Notes: generated by a model not told the origin, from the sequence alone. 64,000 nt of DNA from Pseudonocardia broussonetiae (GCF_013155125.1 NZ_CP053564.1:4037501-4101500), one strand, 5' to 3'; counted from the first letter of the stretch, positions 51,987-61,061 are shown. Program-made: numbers and translations.

Positions 51987-52685
51987 TCAGCGCGCCGTCA
52001 GCGCCACATCGACCGCCTCGCTGACCTCCTGCGGTGTTCGGAACACCACCGGCGGCGTGACCAGCTCGACGGAACCGTCGGCGCGCAGGACGTAGGTGAT
52101 GGGACGATAGGGCGGGCTGCGCAGCGCCGAGAGCAATGCGGCATCGGGGTCGGTGACCGAGGGGTAGTGGGCGTCGAGCGCGATGAGGATGTCGAGCGCG
52201 TCGGCGGGCTGGTCCTGGACGTTGATCCCGATCACCGGCAGCGCCCCCGGCCGGTCGGCGTAGTCCGCTAGGACCGGGATCTCCTCGCGACATGGCCCGC
52301 ACCACGACGCCCATACGTTGAGCAGCGCCTCCTGCCCGCGGAGCGCGGCGGCCAGGTCGACCCAACCCGGTGCGCCCAGGCACGGCACGGTGATCCCCGC
52401 CAGCGGGCCGGCCGCGGGCCGGGCACCAGGCGATGGCGCGGGGCACGGCTGCAGGGCGGCCAGCCGTCGGCGCGGTGCCAGCTCGATGTCGTCCGGAGCA
52501 GGGGCGGTCCGTGGACCGTCGGCGAGGACCTGCGGCGTGACCCCGGCCGCCGCCGTGGCGCCCTCGCGCGGGGTCCCCGACGGCCACAGCGCGACCACCC
52601 CGGCGATGGCGAGCACCATCACCACGACCGTCCAGCGCAGGTCGGGCCGGCGCAAGACCGCGCGCAGCTCGCCGGTCCGGCTCAC
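51987..52685 (-). CDS. TlpA/DsbE-like thiol-disulfide protein
   Basis: About 232 aa from the GTG at 52683-52685 (an upstream in-frame start at 52694 is possible). N-terminal membrane anchor (LRWTVVVMVLAIAGVVALWP), linker, then EALLNVWASWCGPCREEIPVL with the WCxxC site, the SVTDPDAALLSAL region and C-terminal cis-Pro-like PYRPITYVLRADG. Two further Cys lie outside the thioredoxin core (LQPCPAP; TVPCLGAPG), as in the paralogue at 23552. It lies downstream of the BlaI and M56 genes on the same strand. Confidence 0.88.
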   Translation of the reverse strand: MSRTGELRAVLRRPDLRWTVVVMVLAIAGVVALWPSGTPREGATAAAGVTPQVLADGPRTAPAPDDIELAPRRRLAALQPCPAPSPGARPAAGPLAGITVPCLGAPGWVDLAAALRGQEALLNVWASWCGPCREEIPVLADYADRPGALPVIGINVQDQPADALDILIALDAHYPSVTDPDAALLSALRSPPYRPITYVLRADGSVELVTPPVVFRTPQEVSEAVDVALTAR

Positions 52686-52737
52686 CACGAGCAAACCCGT
52701 CCGACGTATCGGCTCGAACCCTTCACCGCGAACATGA

Positions 52738-53694
52738 TCAGCTCAGGGCGGTGATGCACAGCGGCGACTGGGTGACGACCAACGCGGTGGCGATGACCGG
52801 CCCGACCAGCAGCCCGCCCAGGACCACCGCGAGCCGCAAGCGCGCCGACGCCGGCGGGAACAGCAGTCGCTCGACCCGGTCGGCCACCCCGACCCCGCCG
52901 GCCCCCAACGCGGGCGCCGGCGCGGACACGAGACCCGGTGCGGCCAGCGCGAGCAACGCACCCACCACGGTGTCGCCACCGTGTCGCTGGGCGGCGGCGT
53001 CGTCGGCGCGCATCTCGGCCAGCCGCGCGAGCTCGGCGGCGCCGTCGGTGAACAGTCGCATCCCGGGGAGGGCCCTGGCCAGCGCACGGGCCAAACCCAG
53101 GAGCTGGTGGTGGCGCCCGGCGAGGTGCGCTCGCTCGTGGTCCAGGACGGCGGCGAGCTGGTCGTCGGCGAGCGCGGCCAGGGCACCGCTGGTGATGACG
53201 ATGGTGGAGGGTCGGCCCGCGAGGCAGTAGACGCTGCGCTGCGCGACCTCCACGACGACCGATCCGCCGGGGCCGCGGGCGGCGCCGCGCGCGGCCAGTA
53301 CGGCGGCCTCGGCGTGCCGACGCGAGTGCACGCGGGCCCGCCGGACCCCGGCACCGACACGGGCAGCCATCACGGCCAGGGCCAGGACCGTCGTCGCGGT
53401 CACCACCGCGAGGACGGCCTGCAGGAACCCGCCTAATCCGCCGACCGCCGCCGCCCGCAGGGTGGCGAAGCAGCCGGCGAGCAGCCGGTCGAGCTGACCC
53501 CATCCGCGCATCAGATCCGCCGTGAGCAGGACTGCGGCGAGCGCCCAGGACAGCACCACGCTGCCCATCGCCGCCGACCACGCGATCAACCCGAGGCGGG
53601 GCGCCGCACCGGTGCGGGTCGCCCGGGTCAGCAGTGGCGGGCCGAGCACGGCGACGACCATGCTGTAGGCCAGCAGGCAGGCGGCGAGGCTCAC
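52738..53694 (-). CDS. M56/BlaR1-like membrane metalloprotease
   Basis: 318 aa. Three or four helices in the first 115 residues, then the zinc motif HERAH (VLDHERAHLAGRHHQ) with a downstream Glu-containing helix (LARLAEMRADDAAA). A last helix (LRLAVVLGGLLVGPVIATALV) ends the protein. It has no beta-lactam sensor domain, so it is of the short BlaR1-like kind seen with actinobacterial BlaI. It may cleave BlaI on a metal or envelope signal. GTG at 53692-53694, 67 bp after blaI. Confidence 0.88.
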   Translation of the reverse strand: MSLAACLLAYSMVVAVLGPPLLTRATRTGAAPRLGLIAWSAAMGSVVLSWALAAVLLTADLMRGWGQLDRLLAGCFATLRAAAVGGLGGFLQAVLAVVTATTVLALAVMAARVGAGVRRARVHSRRHAEAAVLAARGAARGPGGSVVVEVAQRSVYCLAGRPSTIVITSGALAALADDQLAAVLDHERAHLAGRHHQLLGLARALARALPGMRLFTDGAAELARLAEMRADDAAAQRHGGDTVVGALLALAAPGLVSAPAPALGAGGVGVADRVERLLFPPASARLRLAVVLGGLLVGPVIATALVVTQSPLCITALS

Positions 53695-53761
53695 GGCGTG
53701 CCTCGCCCGCCGCTCGGCGTAGATCTCGTGAGGAACGCCGCGTCGCCCGTCCGGCCCGCGA

Positions 53762-54163
53762 TCATCGATCGGGTCCGGACGAACGGCGCGCCAGCACCTG
53801 CTGCAGCCGGTCCAGTTCGTCCTCGCTCATCTCGCCCACGAAGTGGGCCAGGACCGCCCCGGAGTCCGGCCCGGCAGTCAATGCGTGGCGCATCAGTCCG
53901 GCGGTGTGCTCGGCGTGGGTGAGCGCGGTCCGGTATCGGTACGCCTTGCCCTCGCGCTCCCTGGTCAGGTGCCCCTTGCGGTGCAGGTTGTCCATCGTCG
54001 ACAGCACAGTGGTGTAGGCGATGGTGCGGTCCTGCTGCAACGTCTCGAGTACCTCGCGCACCGTGCCCGAGCCGCCCGCGGCCCACATCCGGTCCATGAC
54101 CAGTGTCTCCAGATCTCCGAAGACCCGTACTCGGCTGCCCATCTGCCCCCCACCGTCCGCCAT
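53762..54163 (-). CDS. BlaI/MecI/CopY-family repressor
   Basis: 133 aa. Winged helix (LETLVMDRMWAAGGSGTVREVLETL; AYTTVLSTMDNLHRKGHL) and a helical dimer domain. The C-terminal Cys motif of CopY (CxCx4CxC) is absent, so direct Cu(I) sensing is unlikely. The palindrome site B at 54202-54227 lies in its divergent promoter, suggesting autoregulation. The gene is followed by the M56 protease. ATG at 54161-54163; a Met nine codons later is an alternative. Confidence 0.92.
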   Translation of the reverse strand: MADGGGQMGSRVRVFGDLETLVMDRMWAAGGSGTVREVLETLQQDRTIAYTTVLSTMDNLHRKGHLTREREGKAYRYRTALTHAEHTAGLMRHALTAGPDSGAVLAHFVGEMSEDELDRLQQVLARRSSGPDR

Positions 54164-54201
54164 GCGGCTCTCGCCGACCCTGCGTACTCACCATACCGGA
54201 G

Positions 54202-54227
54202 ATACTGTCTAGGTACGGAGGTCGTAG
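54202..54227. promoter_or_regulatory. BlaI-type 26-bp palindrome (site B) between blaI-like and SHOCT genes
   Basis: ATACTGTCTA, centre GGTACG, end GAGGTCGTAG. It is 39 bp upstream of the repressor start and 30 bp upstream of the divergent ATG at 54257, and shares about 20 positions with site D. Confidence 0.75.
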
Positions 54228-54256
54228 GTCCAGGACTCGACGAAGGGCGGATTCTC

Positions 54257-54517
54257 ATGATGGACGGGATGACGGCAGGAATGGGGATCTGGATGCTGCT
54301 CGTGGTCCTCACCGTCGTCGCTCTGCTGGTGCTGGCGACACTGGGCAGTGTGTGGATCTACCGCCGGCTGCGCGGGCGGCAGTCCGACGGCACGAAGGTC
54401 GCGGGTCGCGACGACGAGGACGCCGCCCTGCGCAGGCTCCGTGAGCGCTTCGCCGCGGGCGAGATCGACGAACAGGAGTACGAGAGCCGGCTTTCCGCGC
54501 TCACCCACTGGCGCTGA
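54257..54517 (+). CDS. SHOCT-domain small membrane protein
   Basis: 86 aa from ATG 54257. A Met-rich start, one helix (GIWMLLVVLTVVALLVLATLGSVWIY), a basic linker and a C-terminal SHOCT motif (LRRLRERFAAGEIDEQEYESRLSAL), a short oligomerisation helix. It is divergent from the BlaI-type gene under site B. Function unknown; SHOCT proteins often accompany metal or envelope stress genes. Confidence 0.82.
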   Translation: MMDGMTAGMGIWMLLVVLTVVALLVLATLGSVWIYRRLRGRQSDGTKVAGRDDEDAALRRLRERFAAGEIDEQEYESRLSALTHWR

Positions 54518-54669
54518 TCGCGGGCCAGCGAAAAGGCGGACAGTGGACCGGGCCGCGTCCGCGATGGCACGCGCCCGGTCTCAAGCCTGTCGACCTGCGG
54601 AAACGACGGCGGTAGTGGGCGGTCGCATGCTCCCGTCGTCGGGTTGGCCGGTCCGTCCCGAGTAGCTTG

Positions 54670-54695
54670 CTACTATCTCCGTACCGACACCGTAG
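54670..54695. promoter_or_regulatory. BlaI-type 26-bp palindrome (site C) upstream of a CcdA operon
   Basis: CTACTATCTC, centre CGTACC, end GACACCGTAG; in reverse orientation it matches site D at nearly every position. It ends 37 bp before the ATG at 54733 and should control the 54733-58172 redox operon. Confidence 0.8.
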
Positions 54696-54732
54696 ATAGC
54701 GGTGGGCGAGGGCGAAGGGCAGGCCTGCCGCG

Positions 54733-55680
54733 ATGAGTGAGCTGCTGGTGGGGACCACGTTGTTGGTCTCGTTCCTGGGCGGGATGGTGGCGCTGCTGGC
54801 GCCGTGCTGCGTGTCGGTGATGTTGCCGGCCTACCTGGCGACGGGGTTCCGGCACCGGGGTGGCGTGCTGGTGGCCACCCTGGTGTTCGGCGCCGGGGTC
54901 GCCACCGTGATCCTGCCGATCGGGCTGGGCGCCGCGGTACTGAGCCGGCTGTTCATCGAGCAGCACGCCACGATCTATCTCGTCGGCGGTGCGGTGATGG
55001 TGCTCGCCGGTGCGGCGGTGCTGACGGGGTGGATGCCGAGGCTGCCGATGCCCGGTGGCCGCGGGGCCGCCGGTGGCGGCTTCGGGTCGGCCTACCTGCT
55101 CGGCGCCTTCTCCGGGATCGCCAGCGCCTGCTGCGCCCCGGTCCTGATCGGGATCGCGGTGCTGTCGGGCGCGTCCGCGTCGTTCCCGGCCGCGCTGGGC
55201 ATCGGACTGGCCTACGTGGCCGGGATGGTCGCCCCGCTGGCCGTCGCCGGGTTGCTGTGGGACAAGCACTCCGACCGCGCGACCCGGCTGCTCACCGCCC
55301 GCACGGTCGAGCTCCGGCTCGGGCGGCTGCGGCGGCGGATGCCGCTGGGTGTCCTGCTGAGCGGGCTGCTGATGATCGGGATGGGTGTGCTGGCCTGGGT
55401 GCTGGCGTTCGCCGGTCCGGGAATGGCGACCGACGGCTGGCAGGTCCGGGTCAGCGCCTGGCTGCAGCACACCGCCACCGGCACGGCGCAGGCCCTGGAC
55501 TGGGTGCCCGGCTGGGTGTTCGCCGTCGTGCTCGTCGCCGGCTTCGCGGTGGCCCTGCGTCGCGGGCTCCGCACCCGGGCCACCCGCCGGGCCGACCTTT
55601 CGGACGCCGGTCCGCACGATCTCCCTGCCCCCGTGACGCCGCCGATCGCGGTGGACACCATGAACGCGAAGGAGTCCTGA
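54733..55680 (+). CDS. CcdA-family membrane protein (long form)
   Basis: 315 aa, DsbD/CcdA family, six helices. Redox Cys pairs are in LLAPCCVSVMLPAY (TM1) and ASACCAPVLIG (TM4), both CC-type. It differs from the two shorter CcdA in the window by a C-terminal extension of about 100 residues containing a further helix (WVFAVVLVAGFAVAL) and a basic tail. Site C lies 37 bp upstream. It overlaps the thioredoxin-like gene by one base (TGATG), its likely partner. Confidence 0.88.
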   Translation: MSELLVGTTLLVSFLGGMVALLAPCCVSVMLPAYLATGFRHRGGVLVATLVFGAGVATVILPIGLGAAVLSRLFIEQHATIYLVGGAVMVLAGAAVLTGWMPRLPMPGGRGAAGGGFGSAYLLGAFSGIASACCAPVLIGIAVLSGASASFPAALGIGLAYVAGMVAPLAVAGLLWDKHSDRATRLLTARTVELRLGRLRRRMPLGVLLSGLLMIGMGVLAWVLAFAGPGMATDGWQVRVSAWLQHTATGTAQALDWVPGWVFAVVLVAGFAVALRRGLRTRATRRADLSDAGPHDLPAPVTPPIAVDTMNAKES

Positions 55681-56387
55681 TGAGTCGCAACCAAACGAGT
55701 GGCAGCCGCGCCGAGGCCGCCAGCGCTCGCCGCTCGGTCGTCGGCAGCGCGCGCCGCTCGCAGCGCTCGCGCACCCCGTTCGTCGTCGCCGGGTCGGTCG
55801 TGCTGGCCCTGGTCGCGCTGTTCGCCGTCTACACCTCGAGCACCACTGGTGATGCCGTGGCGTCCGCCCGCTACGACGTCGGTGACCCGGGGATCGGTGC
55901 GACCGCACCGGACTTCGTGCTGCCCGACGTGACCGTCCCGGCCGGCGGCGGGCCGGCCCCGAATGTGCGGCTGAGTGACTACCGCGGCGAGACCGTGCTG
56001 CTGTACTTCCACGAGGGCCTGGGCTGCCAACCCTGCTGGGACCAGATCCGCGACCTGGAGTCCGACCCGGGCCTGCTGGCCTCGGTCGGGATCGACCAGC
56101 TGCTGACGATCACCAGCGGTCCGCAGGACCTGATCGCGCAGAAGATGCGCGACGACGGATTGGCGGCCCCGGCGCTGGCCGACACCGACCTCGCCGTCTC
56201 CGCCCAGTGGGAGGCCAACCGCTTCGGCATGATGGGCAACTCCCGCAACGGGCACACCTTCGTCCTGGTCGGGCCGGACGGGGTGATCCAGTGGCGCGCC
56301 GACTACGGCGGCCCACCCAACTACACCATGTACGTCCCCGGCAGCCAGCTGCTCGACGACCTGCGCGCCACCCGTCAGGCCGGATGA
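55680..56387 (+). CDS. Membrane-anchored peroxiredoxin/thioredoxin-like protein
   Basis: 235 aa. Basic cytoplasmic start, one helix (FVVAGSVVLALVALFAVYT), then an AhpC-TSA/Redoxin fold (APDFVLPDV..., RGETVLLYFHEGLGCQPCWDQIRDL) with an active-site GCQPC. It is probably reduced by the preceding CcdA. The overlap with the next gene is ATGA. The same CcdA-Redoxin pair is known in actinobacterial copper and mercury islands. Confidence 0.85.
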   Translation: MSRNQTSGSRAEAASARRSVVGSARRSQRSRTPFVVAGSVVLALVALFAVYTSSTTGDAVASARYDVGDPGIGATAPDFVLPDVTVPAGGGPAPNVRLSDYRGETVLLYFHEGLGCQPCWDQIRDLESDPGLLASVGIDQLLTITSGPQDLIAQKMRDDGLAAPALADTDLAVSAQWEANRFGMMGNSRNGHTFVLVGPDGVIQWRADYGGPPNYTMYVPGSQLLDDLRATRQAG

Positions 56388-56689
56388 CGGCGATGATCGA
56401 GGTCACCCTGCTCACCCAGGCCGACTGCCGGTACTGCGAGATCGCTGTCGCGGTACTGGCCCGGGTCGCGCAGGACCATCCGATGGCCGTCCGCCACGTC
56501 GGCCTGGACACCGCTGACGGCCGGGCGCTGGCCGCGCGCCACGGCGTCGTGTTCGCGCCCGGTGTGCTGGTCGACGGTGAGATGTTCGGCTACGGGCGGC
56601 TGTCCGAGCGGCGGCTGCGCCGCCACCTGGCCGGCCGCGATGCGCGTCCGTCCGTCGCGCGCGGTATCGGCGAGGACATCCACCGGTGA
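56384..56689 (+). CDS. Glutaredoxin-like protein
   Basis: 101 aa, thioredoxin fold with TQADCRYCEIA as CxxC, followed by a cis-Pro region (VFAPGVLVDGEMFGYGRLSE). No signal peptide is seen, so it is probably cytosolic. By position it could relay electrons to CcdA. ATG 56384 overlaps the previous stop; its own stop overlaps the GTG of the TlpA gene. Confidence 0.85.
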   Translation: MTAMIEVTLLTQADCRYCEIAVAVLARVAQDHPMAVRHVGLDTADGRALAARHGVVFAPGVLVDGEMFGYGRLSERRLRRHLAGRDARPSVARGIGEDIHR

Positions 56690-57318
56690 CTATGGCGGTG
56701 TCCGGTCGGCGCCGGACGCCCGTCGTGGCCGCGCTGCTCGCGCTGCTGCTGGGCGGGTGCGGCGTCGGTACCGACGCGGTCGCCGCAGGCGGGACCTTCA
56801 CCTTCGTCACCCCCGGCGGGCAGACCCGGATCTTCTACGACCCACCGCAGAGCCGCGGCACGGTGCGTGGTCTGTCCGGGGAGAGCCTGCTCGGGCCGGC
56901 CCGCACGGTCGGGCTCGAGGACTTCCCCGAGCAGGTGGTGGTGCTCAACGTGTGGGGCTCCTGGTGCGGCCCGTGCCGGGAGGAGGCACCCGGCCTGCAG
57001 CAGGTCCACGAGATCACCCGCGGGACAGGGGTCACCGTGCTGGGCATCGACGTGCGCGACGACCGCGACGCCGCGGCCGACTTCATGCGCGACCGCGGGC
57101 TCAGCTACCCGTCGATCTTCGACAACCCCGGCCGGTCCCTGGCGGCCCTGCGCGGTTTCCCCCGCAACACCGTCCCGTCCACGATCGTGCTCGACCGCGA
57201 GCACCGGGTGGCCGCGGTGTTCCTCACCGCCGTCCGCGTCGGCGAGCTGCTGCCGGTCGTGCTGCGCGTCGCGGCCGAGCAAACCGGCGCCACCGCACAA
57301 CCCAAGGTGGGGTCGTGA
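56686..57318 (+). CDS. TlpA/ResA-like thioredoxin lipoprotein (paralogue of 25080)
   Basis: 210 aa, GTG at 56686. Signal and lipobox (LLALLLGGCGVGT), then TFTFVTPGGQTRIFYDPPQS, WGSWCGPCREEAPGL and STIVLDREHRVAAVFLTAVR. Matching stretches with the protein at 25080-25805 are near identical (FYDPP, YPSIFDNPGRSL, VAAVFLTAVRV), so the module has been duplicated or acquired twice. It overlaps ccdA by 4 bp. Confidence 0.92.
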   Translation: MTMAVSGRRRTPVVAALLALLLGGCGVGTDAVAAGGTFTFVTPGGQTRIFYDPPQSRGTVRGLSGESLLGPARTVGLEDFPEQVVVLNVWGSWCGPCREEAPGLQQVHEITRGTGVTVLGIDVRDDRDAAADFMRDRGLSYPSIFDNPGRSLAALRGFPRNTVPSTIVLDREHRVAAVFLTAVRVGELLPVVLRVAAEQTGATAQPKVGS

Positions 57319-58172
57319 ACGGCCTGACCGAGCTGGCCATCTCCGGGCCCCTGCTGCTCGCCGCCGTCCTCGCGCTCGTCGCCGGCGCGGTGTCCTTCGC
57401 CTCCCCGTGCTGCATCCCACTGGTGCCCGGCTACCTCGCCTATCTCGCCGGCCTCGCCGGCACCTCGACCCCGCCACCCTCGCGGACACCGCCTACTGCG
57501 GGGACCGATGACGTCAGCGGTGGAGCCGAGCCGGGAGCCGGGGGTGAGCCGGCTGTGACGACGCAGGCCTTGGCGCCCGGTGCGGGTCGTGCGCGGTTGG
57601 TCCTGGCGTCGTTGTTGTTCGTCGCCGGGTTCACCGTGGTGTTCACCGCCGCGATCATGGGCGTGCTCGGCCTGTCGGATCTGCTGTTGCTCAACGAGCA
57701 GGTGCTGCAGCGCATCGGCGGTGTGGTGACCATCGCGATGGGGCTGGTGTTCCTCGGGCTGGTCCCGGTGATGCAACGCGAGATGCGTCTGCACCACCGC
57801 CCACGCCGCGGGCTGTGGGGGGCGCCGGTCCTCGGCGCGGTGTTCGGCCTGGGCTGGACCCCGTGCCTGGGCCCGACGCTGACCGGGGTGCTCGCCCTCG
57901 CCGCCGGCACCCAGGTCGGCCCGAGCACCGTGCGCGGGCTGATCCTGGTGCTGGCCTACAGCCTGGGACTCGGCCTGCCTTTCGTGTTCCTCGCGCTGGG
58001 CGCCGGGTGGGCGGTACGCACCACGAGCTGGCTGCGCCGCCACACCCGCGCCATCCAGCTGGCCGGCGGCGCGATGCTCGTGCTCGTCGGGGTGCTGCTC
58101 GTCACCGGCCTGTGGGGGATCTTCATCGCGTGGCTGCGCGTCCCCGTCGGCGGCTTCACCGTCCCTCTCTAG
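57315..58172 (+). CDS. ccdA: CcdA-type thiol-redox membrane protein
   Basis: 285 aa from the GTG at 57315 (GTGA overlap). Redox Cys in ASPCCIPLVPGYLAYLAGLAG and GWTPCLGPTLTGV. Between TM1 and TM2 lies a longer cytoplasmic loop (about 50 residues, rich in Pro/Gly) than in the paralogue at 24289. Partner of the TlpA lipoprotein upstream. The response regulator gene starts 28 bp after it. Confidence 0.92.
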   Translation: MNGLTELAISGPLLLAAVLALVAGAVSFASPCCIPLVPGYLAYLAGLAGTSTPPPSRTPPTAGTDDVSGGAEPGAGGEPAVTTQALAPGAGRARLVLASLLFVAGFTVVFTAAIMGVLGLSDLLLLNEQVLQRIGGVVTIAMGLVFLGLVPVMQREMRLHHRPRRGLWGAPVLGAVFGLGWTPCLGPTLTGVLALAAGTQVGPSTVRGLILVLAYSLGLGLPFVFLALGAGWAVRTTSWLRRHTRAIQLAGGAMLVLVGVLLVTGLWGIFIAWLRVPVGGFTVPL

Positions 58173-58200
58173 TCCCTCCGACCGAAGTGGAAGCTGAACT

Positions 58201-58892
58201 GTGGCGGTGGTCCTGGTGGTGGACGACGAACCGAAGATCCGGCGACTCGTGGGTTCCTACCTGGAGCGCGACGGGCACACGGTGCTGTCGGCCGCCTCCG
58301 CCGCCGAGGCCCTGGAGCTGGCCGTCGGCGCCGACCTGATGATCCTCGACCTGGGCCTGCCCGACCGGGCCGCTCTGGATGTCGCTCGCCAGGTCCGGGA
58401 GAACCTCGAGATGCCGATCATCATCCTCACCGCGCGAGCTGGGGAGGCCGACCGGATCGCCGGACTGCGCCTGGGCGCCGACGACGACGTGAGCAAGCCG
58501 TTCAGCCCCGGCGAGCTCGTCGCCCGGGTGGCCGCGGTGCTGCGCCGGAGCGCCCCCGGCAGCCCCGACGCTGGGGCGCGCTCTTTCGGCGAGGGCGTCC
58601 TGCGGATCGACGAGCAGCGTCGCGAGGTGTGCGTCGACGGTCACCCCGTCGCCATGACCCGATCGGAGTTCGACCTGCTGAGCCCGCTCGCGGCCGGCCG
58701 GGACGGGTGTGGTCGCGCCGGGAGCTGGCGAACCGGATCCGCGGGGAGCGGGACGGCGGCGCCGAGGAGCGCGCCATCGACGCCCACGTCAAGAACCTGC
58801 GCCGCAAGCTCGACGACCCGCCGGCCGCGGGGCGGCTGGTGCTCACCATGACCGGTGTCGGCTACAAGCTCGGAGTCACCCACGATGACTAG
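58201..58892 (+). pseudogene. OmpR-family response regulator with one frameshift
   Basis: GTG at 58201. Receiver domain: DDEPKIRRLV, phospho-Asp in MILDLGLPD, then TARAGEADRI and DDDVSKPF (Lys). The winged helix begins FDLLSPLAA; near 58695 one base is missing and the remainder PGRVWSRRELANRIRGERD, AIDAHVKNLRRKLDD and GVGYKLG is in the next frame, ending at TAG 58890-58892. The missing C lies in a C/G run (gcggccggccg). The protein as written would be truncated in its DNA-binding domain. It overlaps the kinase gene. Confidence 0.8.
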
Positions 58893-60304
58893 ACCAGCTC
58901 GGTGGAGGCGCCGCGGGGTCGCGCGCCGGCTCGCCCTGACGGTCATCGCGACCGCCGTGGGTGCGGCCGCGTTGACCGCGATCGTGGTCAACGCGGCCTT
59001 CGGCGCCCGGTTCGAGGGCTACCTCGACACCCAGCAGCAGGCCCGCGTCGAGCAGGTCGTCGCGTCGCTAACCGCGGATTACCGGACCGCGGGTGCTTGG
59101 CGCGCCGACTCGCTGGACCGGTTGGGGGCGGGCCTGGTGATGTCCGGCTCGACCGTGACGGTGCAGGGAGCCGACGGGCGGTTCGTCTGGTCGCTCGCCG
59201 AGTCCGGCGTCTACCCCGCGACCACCGCGATGCACCGCGAGATGATGGGCGTCCCCGACCTCGGCCCAGCCGTCACCGTGCCGGTGGTCGTCGAGGGGCG
59301 CCCGGTCGGGACGGCGACGGTGCAGGTCCCGCAGGCCGTTTCCCCGACCGCGGACCTCGAGTTCCGCGACGCGGTGAACCAGCTGCTCCTGCTCGCCGCG
59401 GCGGGCGCCGCCGCGGCGGCCCTGCTCCTCGGGCTGCTGGTCGCCCGGCGCACCACCCGGCCGCTGGCCGAACTGACCGAGGCCACCGACGACCTGGCCG
59501 CGGGCAACCGGGACCGCCGCGCACGCGTGTCGTCCGACGACGAGATCGGCAGCTGGCGCGGTCGTTCAACGCCATGGCCGACGCGGTGGACCGCGAGGAC
59601 GAGCTACGGCAGAGGTTCGCCGCCGACATCGCCCACGAGCTCCGGACCCCGCTGGCGATCCTGCAGGGCCAGCTCGAAGCGGTGCAGGACGGCATCACCC
59701 ATCCGGACCGGGGGCTGATTGACTCGCTGCACGAGGAAGCGCTGCGGATGGGCCGCCTCGTCGCGGACCTGGAGACCCTCGCCGACGCCGGCGCGGCCGG
59801 GTTCGGCCTGCGACGTCGCGAGGTGGCGCTGCGGCCCCTGGTCACCGCCGCCCTCGACGGGCTGGCCGGTCACTTCACTGAGCTCGAACTCGAACTCGTC
59901 CGCCGGCTCGACGAGGTCGACGTGTACGCCGATCCCGTCCGGATCAGCCAGGTCGTCACCAACCTGCTGACCAACGCCGCCATCTGGACCCCGCCCGGGG
60001 GCACGATCACCGTCACGCTCGCCCGCGGCCCCGACGGCGCGGAGATCGCGGTCGCCGACACCGGCCCCGGCATCCCCGACGACGAGATGCCGCGGGTGTT
60101 CGACCGGTTCTTCCGCGGCGCCGCCGCCCCCGCGGGGGCTCGGGTATCGGGCTGGCCGTGGCAGTGGAGCTCGTCCGCGCCCACGACGGCGACATCACCG
60201 TGGACAGCCGTCCCGGCCGCGGCAGCCGGTTCCTCGTCCGGCTCCCGGTGAACCACATCGCCGAACCGCGGCGCCCTCATCGGATCTTCACAACCCCTGC
60301 CTAG
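58885..60304 (+). pseudogene. Sensor histidine kinase with two frameshifts
   Basis: ATG 58885. Helix (LALTVIATAVGAAALTAIVV), exported sensor domain of about 130 residues, second helix (LLLLAAAGAAAAALLLGLLV), HAMP (RRTTRPLAELTEATDDLAAGN). Near 59555 the frame changes (EIG[Q]LARSFNAM), then the H-box FAADIAHELRTPLAIL, N-box NLLTNAAIWTPPGG, G1 DTGPGIPDDE, and near 60135 a second change before GSGIGLAVAVELVRAHDGD. The final stop is TAG 60302-60304. Each break is explained by one missing C or G in a run. It is paired with the regulator at 58201; signal unknown. Confidence 0.8.
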
Positions 60305-60348
60305 CGTCGAAATCGTCCACTTCGACGACCACGAACAAGGAGACCACG

Positions 60349-60702
60349 ATGACGATCACGAACAAGGTCGCAATGGCGATCACCGGTGCAGTGCTGGTGA
60401 CGGTGCTCGGCGCAGCCGGCGCCGGCGTCGCCTTCGCCACGCCGTCGGCCGCGGCACCGTCAGGAGCGGTCACCCAGGCCACCCCGGACGACGCAGCCGA
60501 TCCAGCGCACATCGATGCGGCCGGCACGGACGAGATGATGCGGCAGATGGTCCAGGACCTGCCTGCCGAGCAGCGTGACGCCGCCACCCGCATGCACGAG
60601 GAGATGCGTCCCGCGATGGAGTCGATGATGTTCGGGCACATGGCCGGCATGGACCAGATGGGCGAGACGGGCGAGCACCACGAGGAGATGCCCACCGGCT
60701 GA
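60349..60702 (+). CDS. Exported Met/His-rich small protein
   Basis: 117 aa, ATG 60349 with AAGGAGACC. Signal peptide (AMAITGAVLVTVLGAAGAGVAFATPSA), then a helical mature part rich in Met and His toward the end (MMRQMVQDLPAEQR, MESMMFGHMAGMDQMGETGEHHEEMP). Met/His clusters in exported proteins bind Cu(I)/Cu(II) or Ag(I). It follows the histidine kinase by 44 bp. Family not recognised. Confidence 0.72.
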   Translation: MTITNKVAMAITGAVLVTVLGAAGAGVAFATPSAAAPSGAVTQATPDDAADPAHIDAAGTDEMMRQMVQDLPAEQRDAATRMHEEMRPAMESMMFGHMAGMDQMGETGEHHEEMPTG

Positions 60703-60793
60703 CATCTCCTCCCATGGGCGGTCGGTGGCGCTACAGGCTGGCGTGCCACCGACCGCAGACGCGCACCGGTCGAACACGACCGCAACTGAAGGC

Positions 60794-60979
60794 TCAGGGA
60801 CCGCCGAGGCGGGAGCGGGACGCGATGAGCAGCCGCGCGACCGGTGCCAACTCCTCGATCTCCACCCGGCACGCGGGGCAGCCGTCGAGATGTCGGGCGA
60901 ATGCCTCGACCTCCGCATCGGGCAGGCCACCGAGCAGGTACACCGCGATGTCGACGGCATGGGAGCACCTCCTGACCAT
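60794..60979 (-). CDS. zf-HC2 (anti-sigma-type) zinc-finger protein
   Basis: 61 aa, ATG at 60977-60979 after GAGGGAACG. The HCC-type motif HLDGCPACRVEIEEL (HxxxCxxC) with an early His/Cys (RCSHAVDIAVYLLGGLPDAEVEAF) matches the N-terminal zinc domain of anti-sigma factors. No membrane domain or sigma factor gene follows, so it is the bare module. Convergent with the gene at 60349, divergent from site D. Confidence 0.8.
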   Translation of the reverse strand: MVRRCSHAVDIAVYLLGGLPDAEVEAFARHLDGCPACRVEIEELAPVARLLIASRSRLGGP

Positions 60980-61061
60980 GCGTTCCCTCCTCTGCGCGCC
61001 GGCACGCCGAGCCCGCGTCGACAAGCACATCAACGGACGTGGCGATCGACGAATCAATCAT

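Noticed and set aside
60794..60979. Complete anti-sigma factor
   Set aside because: Only the zinc module is present, with no transmembrane or sigma partner gene.
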